DNA from: Blastococcus haudaquaticus
Lineage (GTDB): Bacteria; Actinomycetota; Actinomycetes; Mycobacteriales; Geodermatophilaceae
DNA: 64,000 nt
Direction: 5' to 3'
Assembly (NCBI RefSeq): GCF_900230285.1
Contig: NZ_OCNK01000001.1
Location: 434,001-498,000, forward strand
In this document: piece by piece, positions 1 to 10,819 of the stretch
Numbering within the stretch: position 1 is the first letter of the stretch
Layout of the letters: the number at the start of each line of letters is the position of its first letter
Notes under the pieces: model-generated
Seen by the model: only the letters and a program-made list of their open reading frames with translations
What the model was told of the DNA's origin: nothing
Database searches by the model: none
Program-made: the position numbers and the translations under genes

Positions 1-247
1 CTCCGGCACCCGAGTTGATGAAGTGCCGGATGACGATCGCCCCCGCGTCGAGGGCGTTCTGGTAGGTGGCGTCCCGCGAGCAGTCCTCGACCACGATGAC
101 CACCGTGCGGAACGTCTGGTCGTCGACGGTCAGCGTCGGGGGCACCGACCGGACGACCTCGGCGATCGCTCGCTCCTCGTTGTACGCCGGGATGATGACG
201 GCGAGGACATCGCGCCGGCGGTCCCCGATCACGCCGCTACTCTCCAT
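1..247 (-). CDS. Family 2 glycosyltransferase, N-terminal part
   Basis: Only the first 82 or so residues lie in the window; the rest runs off the left edge. The product begins MESSGVIGDRRRDVLAVII and then carries PAYNEE, the nucleotide-sugar binding start of GT-A fold family 2 transferases, followed by a VVEDCSRD stretch matching the usual DD/ED metal-contact region and a GAG near the edge. Such enzymes move sugars to dolichyl or polyprenyl phosphate or to growing surface glycans at the inner face of the membrane. ATG at 247 overlaps the stop of the upstream membrane gene by 11 bases, so the two are translated together. The exact acceptor cannot be told. Confidence 0.85.
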   Translation of the reverse strand, partial: MESSGVIGDRRRDVLAVIIPAYNEERAIAEVVRSVPPTLTVDDQTFRTVVIVVEDCSRDATYQNALDAGAIVIRHFINSGAG

Positions 248-2285
248 CGTTCTCGATCCTCGTCTCATGGGTCACGATCGTGGCGACATCACCGAACTCG
301 TCTCGGATGCGCTGCTCGGAAGCCGGGTCGGTCAGGATGATGTGCTCGCGTCCGAGGTCCTTGGAGACCTGAGCGCAGTCCTTGATCCCCTGGACCATTT
401 CCCGCTGCATGTCCTCGCTGTCGTTGACGCTGCCGAAGCCGAACTTCGAGTACTGCATCACCTGGCAGTACAGGGCCAATCCGTCTTCGCGCCCGCCGTC
501 GTACTGCATCATGTTCGCCCAGCGCGCCGTCTGCATGTGTGCGCCATATGTGTCGTTCAACGGGTTGTAGTGCAGCAGCGTGGTGTTGAATCCGTCGACC
601 CGGCCCGCCTCCCCCAATCGCGCGTAGAGGGCCAGATCTGCGTCGTAGAAGTCCGGCTTGACCTGGTTCGCCTCCGTGCGGAACAGGTTCCGCAAATCCG
701 ACAACGGATTCGCACCCACGGCGAAGAGCGCGAAGATGGCGACTGCCGGGGTGATGGCGGCCGCGAAGAAACGCCCCACGGCGCCGAGGTCCATCTGACT
801 CAGCACGACCGCGACGACGCACGACAGGATCACGATGTTGACGGCCTCGAGCAGGAATGCGGTCTTGATGACGTAGTACCGCACCTCCCCCGTCAGGAAG
901 AGCTGCATCACGGCGAGCAGGGCGATGAAGGTCAGGAGAGGCAGCACGAGCGCGATGCTCTTGTCCCGGCTGTCGCGGTCGATGTTCTTGTTGACCGCGA
1001 GGCCGAAGACGATCAACGCGCCGAGCAGGAGGCTGAGCGGGCGGAAGGTGGTCAGACCACCCAGGGCGTTGACGCCGTTGTCCGAACCGCCGTACCGGAG
1101 TTGCAGGCCGATCGGGATGAACTGGACGACGACGAGCACGGCCACGCCGAGCAGATGACGCTTCGGCATGGCGCGGAGCAGGTCCAGGTACGAGCGCTGA
1201 CACATCAGCACGAACGGGGTTGCCAGCAGCACCGGGATCAGCAGGGGCCACGACATCGCGGCCCCGAAGGTGAGCACCAGGTACAGCGACAGGGTCGAGA
1301 ACAGGCGCTCCTTCGACCCGGTCATCAGTGCGGTGAAGGCGAGCAGGATCGTCGCCATCACGTAGTAGTAGTTCAGGAATCCCTGGTGGACGAACGACCA
1401 CAGCAGGAAGGGCCCCGCCGCGGCGCCGACGGCGAGGCCGACTGCGGAGAGCAGGAGGCCGGGACGCGCGATCGGGTAGCGCTGGGCGACGGCGGCGAAG
1501 ACCGCCGAGGCGAAATACCCCAGTGCTCCCGCGAGGAGCACGCCGAACACCAGGTACTGCCCGATGTACACGAGGACCGCGCCGCGCCAGCTCATGCTGA
1601 TCTGCGGCACGAACAAGGCGTCCTGCAGGAATGCGGTGACGATGTGGAAGCTCTTGGGGTAGTAGTTCCCCACCGCATAGACCCAGTGCTGCCCCGACAT
1701 CATCTGCGCGATGTTGGCGAAGTGATTGGTGGAATCGACCGCTTGACCGCCGCCGATCTGGGCGACCCGGGCGACCGTGTCGTTGCCGATCAGGAAGGGG
1801 ACGAAAGGCACCAGGAAGATCGCGGCCACGACGGCACCGGGCACATCGTGCCGGCTGGCGAAGCGGGTGACCAGATCCCTGACGTCGTCCGTCGTGCGAT
1901 CCGTCAGCAGCGCGGCGACGAGATAGATGACCGTGGTGATGGCGGCCGATGCGGCGAAACCCGTCGAGGGGAATGCGAAGAACTGAATGGTCGCGGATGC
2001 CTGGAAGACGCCCATCAGGACGAAGACGGAGAGGAACAGCCGCCCGACGAGGCTCCGCATGACGGCGACGGGCGGCAGCAGGACCACCCCCGCGGCCACG
2101 CACGTGGCCACCAGCACGAACTTGATGCCCACCACGTACAGCAGCAGCGAGACGATCAGCGACGAACCGATGATCATCTTCAGCTTGTCGATGGGCATTC
2201 TCAGCTTGCCCACGGACACCGTCGTCCTGTCCGCGGGTGCCTTCGGCTCGTCCATGGAGGTCGTGCGCTCGTCAAAGTGCAGCAC
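237..2285 (-). CDS. Large polytopic membrane protein, GT-C glycosyltransferase-like
   Basis: Product of 682 residues with roughly a dozen hydrophobic helices (about residues 35 to 520) and a soluble C-terminal domain of about 150 residues. The layout and its place between a GtrA flippase-like gene and a family 2 glycosyltransferase fit a GT-C type transferase or a polymer assembly protein that uses polyprenyl-linked sugars, but no diagnostic motif was recognised. GTG at 2285 is chosen because AAGGG lies 9 bases upstream and it overlaps the gtrA stop by 14 bases; ATG at 2255 is an alternative that removes 10 residues. The function is inferred from context only. Confidence 0.7.
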   Translation of the reverse strand: MLHFDERTTSMDEPKAPADRTTVSVGKLRMPIDKLKMIIGSSLIVSLLLYVVGIKFVLVATCVAAGVVLLPPVAVMRSLVGRLFLSVFVLMGVFQASATIQFFAFPSTGFAASAAITTVIYLVAALLTDRTTDDVRDLVTRFASRHDVPGAVVAAIFLVPFVPFLIGNDTVARVAQIGGGQAVDSTNHFANIAQMMSGQHWVYAVGNYYPKSFHIVTAFLQDALFVPQISMSWRGAVLVYIGQYLVFGVLLAGALGYFASAVFAAVAQRYPIARPGLLLSAVGLAVGAAAGPFLLWSFVHQGFLNYYYVMATILLAFTALMTGSKERLFSTLSLYLVLTFGAAMSWPLLIPVLLATPFVLMCQRSYLDLLRAMPKRHLLGVAVLVVVQFIPIGLQLRYGGSDNGVNALGGLTTFRPLSLLLGALIVFGLAVNKNIDRDSRDKSIALVLPLLTFIALLAVMQLFLTGEVRYYVIKTAFLLEAVNIVILSCVVAVVLSQMDLGAVGRFFAAAITPAVAIFALFAVGANPLSDLRNLFRTEANQVKPDFYDADLALYARLGEAGRVDGFNTTLLHYNPLNDTYGAHMQTARWANMMQYDGGREDGLALYCQVMQYSKFGFGSVNDSEDMQREMVQGIKDCAQVSKDLGREHIILTDPASEQRIRDEFGDVATIVTHETRIENDGE

Positions 2286-2703
2286 TGCGCTGGCCCTTCA
2301 GGAAGATGACTCGGCTGTACAGGAGGTAGTTCCACGCAGTGACGAGCACGATCGACGCCAGCTTGCTGATCCGCGGGTCGATGCCGAACCGGCTCTCGAG
2401 GAAGGCGATGAAGTAGTAGGTGAAGATGATGTTGACGACGAGCAGCAGTCCGTACATCGCCAGCTGCCCGACACTGCGTGCGATCGAGTCCCCCCGGCTC
2501 TCGAAGACCCACAGCTTGTTCAGGGCGAAGCTCACGACGAGGCCGGCCATGAAGGACGCCACCGTTGCCACGCCCAGGTCGACGCGGAGGATGCCGTAGG
2601 CGACGAAGAAGGTGGCGTAGTCGGTCAGCACCGTCAGCAGTCCTGCCGCGAGGAACTTCTGCTGCCGCGGCTTGAGCAGCCGCAGGAGGCGCGGAAGATT
2701 CAC
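2272..2703 (-). CDS. GtrA family membrane protein
   Basis: Product of 143 residues with four hydrophobic helices, the size and shape of GtrA/DPMS_synth proteins, which are thought to help flip polyprenyl-phosphate sugars or anchor partner glycosyltransferases. Typical features include a positively charged N-terminus (RLLRLLKPRQQKFL), a TDYATFF segment in helix one, FALNKLWVFE between helices two and three, and a final NYLLYSRVIF. GTG at 2703 is preferred, with GAGG upstream; the open frame continues to 2838 but the extra residues are basic and unlike the family. It is the first gene of the three-gene surface glycan operon reaching the left edge. Confidence 0.85.
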   Translation of the reverse strand: MNLPRLLRLLKPRQQKFLAAGLLTVLTDYATFFVAYGILRVDLGVATVASFMAGLVVSFALNKLWVFESRGDSIARSVGQLAMYGLLLVVNIIFTYYFIAFLESRFGIDPRISKLASIVLVTAWNYLLYSRVIFLKGQRSAAL

Positions 2704-3041
2704 GTGGGCAGTCCTCGGTGGGGAATCGCCAGGCCGGCGCGGGCGCGCGGCGCCAACTTCTCGGCGTACCGGCGCGAAAGGTCTGATTGCATCGTGGAAG
2801 GTTGCGCTCCGACTTCCGGGCCGACTCCGTATGAGCACGGGCCTGACACCGAGCTACGCTCGCCGGCTTCCGCCGCCACTCGCCAGAGCCGATCGTGGAC
2901 CGGCGATGACGGCCAGCACGTGTAGCCCCCGTGTCACCGACCGTAGCATCGCGGTCGCACTATCAAGCCGAGAGTCCAGGTCTTCCTGACCGCTTCCGCA
3001 CCATCGGTATCAGCGGCAGCAACCGCCTCACGAGAGGCCCG
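2704..3041. other. Intergenic region upstream of gtrA
   Basis: 338 bases between meaB and gtrA, both read on the minus strand, so it holds the promoter of the glycan operon. On the minus strand TTGATA (2961-2966) is followed after 15 bases by TACGGT (2940-2945), a weak promoter candidate that would give a leader of about 230 bases. GC is lower than in the flanking genes. No convincing gene, tRNA or hairpin was seen. Confidence 0.4.
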
Positions 3042-4052
3042 TCAGTGCGTGGCGGTGCCGTCGTCAGGCCGGTTCAGGAACCTGTCCAGGATCTGCTGCG
3101 CGGCCAGCGCCGGGGTGAGCTCGCCCGCCTGCACGGCCTTCTCCAGATCCGGTACGGCCGATCGCACATCCGGGTGAGTCCGCAGCTGGTGCTCCAGGGA
3201 GTCGCGGACCAGCTGCCAGGTCCAGCGCACCTGCTGGGTGCGCCGGCGCTCGTCGAACCGCCCCGACGCCGTCATCCGGTCCTGGTGCTCGACCAGCTTC
3301 GTCCAGACCTCGTCGAGCCCCTCGCCGGTGAGCCCGGCGCAGGTCAGCACCGGCACGTCCCAGGTCTCGTCATGGCCGCGCAGCATCCGGATCGCGCCGG
3401 CCAGCTCACGGGCCGCCTTACGGGCGTCGCCCGCGGCCGGCCCGTCGGCCTTGTTGACCGCGATGACGTCGGCGATCTCGAGGATGCCGCGCTTGATGCC
3501 CTGCAGCTGGTCGCCGGTGCGGGCGAGGGTCAGGAACAGGAAGGAGTCCACCATCTCGGCGACGGCGATCTCCGACTGGCCGACGCCCACCGTCTCGACC
3601 AGGACGACGTCGTACCCGGCGGCCTCGACGACGACCATCGACTCGCGGGTGGCCTGGGCGACCCCGCCGAGCGTGCCCGACGTCGGCGAGGGCCGGATGA
3701 AGGCGTTCTCGTCCACGGCCAGCCGCGCCATGCGGGTCTTGTCCCCGAGGATCGAGCCGCCCGACCGCGCCGACGACGGGTCGACGGCGAGGACTGCCAC
3801 CTTCGATCCGGCCGCAGTGAGGTCCACGCCGAGCTGGTCGATGAAGGTCGACTTGCCGACGCCGGGCACCCCGCTGATGCCCACCCGGCGCGCTCCCCCG
3901 GCGTGCGGCAGCAGCTCGACCAGCAGCTCCTGCGCCCGCTCCCGGTGGTCACCGCGCCGCGACTCGACCAGCGTGATCGCCCGCGCCATCACCCGCCGGT
4001 CCCCGGCCAGCACTCCCTCGACGAGCGCGGGGACGTCGATCTCCCGGGCCAT
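3042..4052 (-). CDS. meaB: Methylmalonyl-CoA mutase-associated GTPase MeaB
   Basis: G3E/SIMIBI-class GTPase of 336 residues that loads and protects adenosylcobalamin on methylmalonyl-CoA mutase (human MMAA, often annotated as an ArgK-like kinase). Walker A GVPGVGKST is at residues 61-69, VLAVDPSS follows at about 88, a VETVGVGQSE switch region at about 150 and the base-specificity motif NKAD near 199. It starts 16 bases after mutB and ends the operon, which is the usual partner arrangement. Full length for the family. Confidence 0.96.
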   Translation of the reverse strand: MAREIDVPALVEGVLAGDRRVMARAITLVESRRGDHRERAQELLVELLPHAGGARRVGISGVPGVGKSTFIDQLGVDLTAAGSKVAVLAVDPSSARSGGSILGDKTRMARLAVDENAFIRPSPTSGTLGGVAQATRESMVVVEAAGYDVVLVETVGVGQSEIAVAEMVDSFLFLTLARTGDQLQGIKRGILEIADVIAVNKADGPAAGDARKAARELAGAIRMLRGHDETWDVPVLTCAGLTGEGLDEVWTKLVEHQDRMTASGRFDERRRTQQVRWTWQLVRDSLEHQLRTHPDVRSAVPDLEKAVQAGELTPALAAQQILDRFLNRPDDGTATH

Positions 4053-4068
4053 TCAGGCGCCCTGCCGC

Positions 4069-6272
<2,204 letters not shown>

Positions 6273-6276
<4 letters not shown>

Positions 6277-8243
6277 CGCTCCCCCTCCCGGGGGCCGAAG
6301 TGGCCACTTCGGCCCAGCAGGTGCTCGTGCGCGGTGCGCAGGACGGACAGGGCGTCACACCCGGCGAAGAGATAGCCGTCGACACCGTCGACGGCGAGGT
6401 CCGGCTTGCCGGCCAGCCAGACCTGGGTGGCGCCGGCGGCCCGCAGCTCCTCCGCCAGGCCCGCGGCGGCCTCGGCGTAGTCCTTGTCGGTGCCGCAGAT
6501 GCAGGCCACCGTCGTCCCCGCCCCGGCCAGCCCCGCGGCGCCGTCCCCGGACGGCGTGGCCAGGCCACCGGCCTGGAACAGGTTGCCCGCGAACGTGGCC
6601 CGTGCGGTGTGCTTCGCGACCGGGCCGATGGTGGCGAGGTAGACGGCCGGCCGCTCGCCGCCCTTCGATGACATGGCCGCGTCGGCGGCGTCGCGCAGCG
6701 CCTCGAACTCCTGCGCGGCCCGCACCTTCGGCAGCCCACCGGACGGCGCCGACCACGCGTAGGGCTCCCGCGCCGGCAGCTTCTCCGTGAGGTTGGGGAA
6801 CTCGCTGACGCCGGTGATCGCGTCCGTGCGGGTGGCCAGCCGCTTCGCCCGGGCGTCCCAGGCGGTGGCGATCCGGTCGCGGACCAGGCCGGAGTCCAGC
6901 GCGGCGACCAGCCCGCCGGCCCGCTCGATCTCGGTGAACCAGTCCCAGGCCGCCTGCGCGAGGGAGTCGGTCAGCGACTCGACGTACCAGGAGCCGCCGG
7001 CCGGGTCGAGGACGCGCGCGAGGTGCCCCTCCTCCACCAGCAGGCGCTGGGTGTTGCGGGCGATCCGCCGGGAGAACGGGTCGGGCAGGCCGAGCGCGGC
7101 GTCGAACGGCTGCACGGTCACGACGTCGGCGCCGCCCACGCCGGCGGCGAAGCAGGCCACGGTGGTGCGCAGCATGTTGACCCAGGGATCGCGCTTCGTC
7201 GTCATCACCGAGGAGGTGACGGCGTGCTGGCGCTGGGCGCGGGCCTCGGGTGAGGCGCCGCTGACCTCGCCGACGCGGTCCCACAGCCGGCGGGCCGCGC
7301 GCAGCGCGGCGATGGTCGTGAACTGGTCGGCGCCGGCGCCGTAGCGGAACTCGAGCTGGCCGAAGGCCTCGTCGATCCCGAGGCCGCCGTCGGTGAGCGC
7401 CCGGAGGTAGGCCACCCCGGCGGAGAGCGAGCAGCCGATCTCCTCGACGACCGACGCCCCGGCGTCGTGGAAGACGGTGGCGTCGACGACGACGGAGCGG
7501 AGACCCCGGTGGGCCGCGGCACGGCGGGCCACGTCGGCCAGCCCGCTGAGGTCCTGCTGCTCCCCCGTCGCCGCGTGCACGGCGAGAGGGTCCAGACCCA
7601 GCGAGCCACCGGGCGCGAGATCGTCGCGGCCCTCGACCAGCGCGAGGAACGCGTCGGCCGCCGGGAGGCCGCCGGTCACCGCCACCGGCGCGAGGTCGAG
7701 GTAGACGTCGGCCAGCACGTCGCCGAGCCGGTCGGCCGGGATCGCGCCCTCCCCCACGACGAGCCACAGGGAGGTGACCCCGTTCTCCAGGTCGGCGGCG
7801 ATCGCCTCCGACGTGGCGGCGACGTCGGGGTGGGCATGCCGCTGCCGGACGTCCCAGGCGCCCGGGGCACCCCCGTCGGCGCCACCGGCTGCGCTGACCT
7901 CCGCCGAGCCGGCCGGTCCGCCGCCCGGCCGGGCGCCGCGCACGAAGGGCGGCAGGCCGGGCACGCCGACCGCGGTCGGGAGGTCCGCCGCGTCGTCGGC
8001 CGTGTACAGCGGGGCCACCGTCACGCCGGTGGCGACCGTGCGGCCGAGCGCGTCCTCGACCGGGTCGGGGAGGTCCTCGCGGCCGGCCTTGCGCAGGACC
8101 CCGGCGACGAGCTCGCGCCACTGCTCGCGCGTCGCGGCGTCGAACTCCGCGGCCAGGGACAGGTCGCTCGGGACCGCGTGCTCGGCCGGGACGGCTGCCT
8201 CAGCAGGAGCCGCTGCGTCGGTCTGCTGGTCGGTGGAACTCAT
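6273..8243 (-). CDS. mutA: Methylmalonyl-CoA mutase small subunit
   Basis: Product of 656 residues, paralogous to MutB. It forms the alpha/beta dimer but is not catalytic. The barrel part is recognisable (for example [22 protein letters not shown] near residue 420), while the C-terminal flavodoxin-like domain lacks the DxHxxG cobalt ligand motif, as expected of small subunits. ATG at 8243 is taken because the MSSTDQQTD start follows the amidohydrolase stop in an ATGA overlap; the open frame extends further upstream but only as the shadow of the neighbour. The end overlaps mutB by four bases. Confidence 0.95.
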
Positions 8244-9526
8244 CCTCGGTGGGGCTCCTCGTCGACGGGACGGCCTGCAGTGTCTCCGGGGGCGGGACGG
8301 CGCGTGCGGGCGGGTGGGGGTGGCCCGGTGGACGACGGCGCCGCGTCGGCCACCAGCGCGTGCAGCGCGGTCCGCGCCAGCAGCCGGACGCCGACGCCGA
8401 TCGCGCGCTCGTCGACGTCGAACGTGCCCCGGTGCAGGTCGAGCGGTGGCCCGCCGCCGTGGGTGCCCAGCCGCGCCAGCGCGATCGGCATGACGTCGGC
8501 GAACCAGCCGAAGTCCTCCCCGCCCATCGACTGGGGCGAGAGCACGAGGTGGTCGCTGCCGACGGTCTCCAGGGCGGCCGTCCGCAGCAGCGCGACCGCG
8601 CGAGGGTCGTTCACCACCGGGGGGACGCCGCGGATGTAGTCGACGTCCACCTCGGCGCCGGTGGTGGCGGCGACGCGCTCGACCAGCGAGCGCATCAGCT
8701 CCTCGGCGCCCTTCCACGCGTCGCGGTCGAGCACGCGGACCGTTCCCCGCAGCTGCCCGCGCTGCGGGATGGCGTTGGCCGCGACCCCGGCGTTGACCGC
8801 GCCCCAGACCAGCGACATCCCCGTCCGAGGGTCGACCTGCCGGGACAGCAGGCCGGGGACGTCGGTGATCAGCCGACCGAGCGCGTCCACGAGGTCGACG
8901 GTCAGCTGCGGGCGGGCGGTGTGCCCGCCCGGGCCGGTGAGCGTGACGTCCATGCGGTCGCAGGCGGCGGTGATCGGACCGGTGCGCAGGCCGATCGTGC
9001 CGGCGGGGATCGACGGGTCGCAGTGCAGGGCGAACGCGCGGGACGCCCCGTCGAGGACACCGGAGGCGACCACCTCGGTCGCGCCGCCGGGCACGGTCTC
9101 CTCGGCCGGCTGGAAGACGCAGCGCACCGTCCCGGGGAGGCCGTCCAGCGACGCGAGGGCGACGGCGACACCGAGCACGACGGTGGTGTGCACGTCGTGC
9201 CCGCAGGCGTGGGCGAGCCCCTCGCGCGTGGAGGCGTAGGGCACGTCCTTGAGGTCGGCCAGGGGCAGGGCGTCGATGTCACCCCGCAGCACGACGACCG
9301 GACCACCCGAGCCGACGTCGACGGTCAGACCGGTGCCCGTCGGGAGCCGGCGGGGCGTCAGCCCGTGGTGGCGCAGCCGCTGCTCCAGGAAGGAGGTGGT
9401 CTCGAACTCCGCGTAGCCGAGCTCGGGATGGGCGTGCAGATGCCGCCGGGTGGACGACAGGGCCGCCTGGTTGGAGGCGACCCACTCGTCGACGGCGGCA
9501 CCGAGCTTCTCGACGACCGGCGTCAT
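8240..9526 (-). CDS. M20 family amidohydrolase (aminoacylase/IAA-amino acid hydrolase type)
   Basis: Product of 428 residues, of the M20D metallopeptidase type that removes acyl groups from amino acids or cleaves amide conjugates. Visible metal-site features are HAHPELGYAEFET near residue 30, the ACGHDVHTT motif near 105, the QPAEETVPGGA glutamate pair near 140, and a GGEDFGWF segment towards the end. The dimerisation lid domain starts around 180 with GGHTARP. It overlaps its upstream ligase gene and downstream mutA by four bases each. The real substrate is unknown. The last 30 residues are proline-rich and probably disordered. Confidence 0.9.
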   Translation of the reverse strand: MTPVVEKLGAAVDEWVASNQAALSSTRRHLHAHPELGYAEFETTSFLEQRLRHHGLTPRRLPTGTGLTVDVGSGGPVVVLRGDIDALPLADLKDVPYASTREGLAHACGHDVHTTVVLGVAVALASLDGLPGTVRCVFQPAEETVPGGATEVVASGVLDGASRAFALHCDPSIPAGTIGLRTGPITAACDRMDVTLTGPGGHTARPQLTVDLVDALGRLITDVPGLLSRQVDPRTGMSLVWGAVNAGVAANAIPQRGQLRGTVRVLDRDAWKGAEELMRSLVERVAATTGAEVDVDYIRGVPPVVNDPRAVALLRTAALETVGSDHLVLSPQSMGGEDFGWFADVMPIALARLGTHGGGPPLDLHRGTFDVDERAIGVGVRLLARTALHALVADAAPSSTGPPPPARTRRPAPGDTAGRPVDEEPHRG

Positions 9527-10728
9527 GCCGCGTGTCCCCCCGAGCAGTCCGCCGGACCGGGAACCGGGCCGGTGGGGGTGCCGGCCGGGCCGGAGGCGGG
9601 CAGGCCGTCCCGCATCTCGCCCAGCAGACTGTCGACGACCGGCCTGAGGTCGCCCCCGGACTGCAGGGCCACCGCGCGCTGCCGCTGGTAGGAGGCCCCG
9701 ACCGCGAGGACCCACTCGACGTCGCGGAGCTCGGCCTCGCAGTCGAGCCGCTTCGCCGTCGGCGTGAGGTCCTCCACCAGGTCGAGGATCGCCTGCCGGA
9801 CGGGCCGGACGGTGCCCTTGTCGTCGACGACGATGTCGGCGTCGAGGCCGTACCGCGCCGCGCGCCACTTGTTCTCCCGGAGCACCCAGCCGGCCGGCGT
9901 GGGCAGCGTGTAGCCGCGGTCGAGCTGGGTGTCGAACTGCTCGACCAGGCACTGCGACAGGGCGGCCACCGCGCCGATCTCGTCCAGGGTGGGCAGGCCG
10001 TCGCAGATGCGCAGCTCCACCGTGCCGAAACCGGGGTGCGGCCGGACGTCCCACCACACCTCGCGGACGCTCTCGATCGAGTTCGTCGAGATGAGCGTCT
10101 CCATGTAGGCCTCGAACTCGTCCCAGCCCGACAGCTGGTACGGCAGCCCGGCGGTCGGCATCTGCTCGAAGACCTTGGTCCGGGACGACGCCAGGCCCGT
10201 GTCGCACCCCACCCAGAAGGGAGAGGACGAGGAGAGCGCCAGGAAGTGCGGGATGTACTGGCACAGCGCGTTGACGATCGGGATCGCCTTGTCCGGCGAC
10301 CGGACGCCGACGTGCACGTGCACGCCGAAGATCTGCAGCCGGCGGGCCAGCCACTGCATGCGCTCCACCAGCTCGAGGTAGCGCTCCTTGGGCGAGATGA
10401 GCTGGCTCTGCCAGTCGGTGAACGGGTGCGTGCCGGCGCACATGAGCCCCAGCCCGCGCCGTTCCGCGGCGGCGCTCACCTCGGCGAGCGTGCCGGCCAG
10501 GTCGGCCTTGGCCTCCGAGACGGTGCTGCAGATCCCGGTGATGATCTCGATGGTCGACTGCAGCAGCTCGTGCTTGGCCTTCGGGTGCTCCTCGGCCCCC
10601 TCGGGCCGGATCTCCTCGAGGATCTCGACGGCCCCCGCCGTCAGCTCACGCGTCTCGCGGTCGACGAGCTGCAGCTCCCACTCCACGCCGAGACTGGCGC
10701 GCGACGACGACTCGAAAGGGATCTGCAC
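9523..10728 (-). CDS. ybdK: Carboxylate-amine ligase, YbdK/GCS2 family
   Basis: Product of 401 residues, of the glutamate-cysteine ligase 2 family, ATP-dependent enzymes joining a gamma-carboxylate to an amine. Family signs are LGVEWELQLVD near residue 13, THPFTDW near 100 and GVHVHVGV near 137. E. coli YbdK has weak glutamate-cysteine ligase activity, and the actinobacterial members have no settled substrate. It is first in the operon leading to mutAB-meaB. GTG at 10728 is preceded by TAGACT at 6 bases distance with no Shine-Dalgarno sequence, so the mRNA is probably leaderless. Confidence 0.88.
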   Translation of the reverse strand: MQIPFESSSRASLGVEWELQLVDRETRELTAGAVEILEEIRPEGAEEHPKAKHELLQSTIEIITGICSTVSEAKADLAGTLAEVSAAAERRGLGLMCAGTHPFTDWQSQLISPKERYLELVERMQWLARRLQIFGVHVHVGVRSPDKAIPIVNALCQYIPHFLALSSSSPFWVGCDTGLASSRTKVFEQMPTAGLPYQLSGWDEFEAYMETLISTNSIESVREVWWDVRPHPGFGTVELRICDGLPTLDEIGAVAALSQCLVEQFDTQLDRGYTLPTPAGWVLRENKWRAARYGLDADIVVDDKGTVRPVRQAILDLVEDLTPTAKRLDCEAELRDVEWVLAVGASYQRQRAVALQSGGDLRPVVDSLLGEMRDGLPASGPAGTPTGPVPGPADCSGGHAA

Positions 10729-10734
10729 GTCGGA

Positions 10735-10740
10735 AGTCTA
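10735..10740 (-). promoter_or_regulatory. Probable -10 box of the ybdK-mut operon
   Basis: TAGACT on the minus strand, six bases before the GTG start. The spacing puts the transcription start at or next to the start codon, the pattern of leaderless actinobacterial mRNAs. No clear -35 hexamer is visible. Confidence 0.5.
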
Positions 10741-10819
10741 GGTTCGATCACCGGCCGCCACCCGGTGGCCGGGCACGATCACCCAGGTCGGTGAGCGGTC
10801 CCCGGACGGCCTCGCCGGG

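Noticed and set aside
66-2309. Long plus-strand frame opposite the membrane glycosyltransferase-like gene
   Set aside because: Its translation is His/Asp/Arg/Gln-rich and repetitive, the typical antisense shadow in high-GC DNA; the minus strand has membrane helices and coupled neighbours. The same holds for the other long opposite-strand frames.
10729-10819. Cobalamin riboswitch upstream of the ybdK-mutAB operon
   Set aside because: The gap is too short and the start appears leaderless; no B12-box-like sequence was found.
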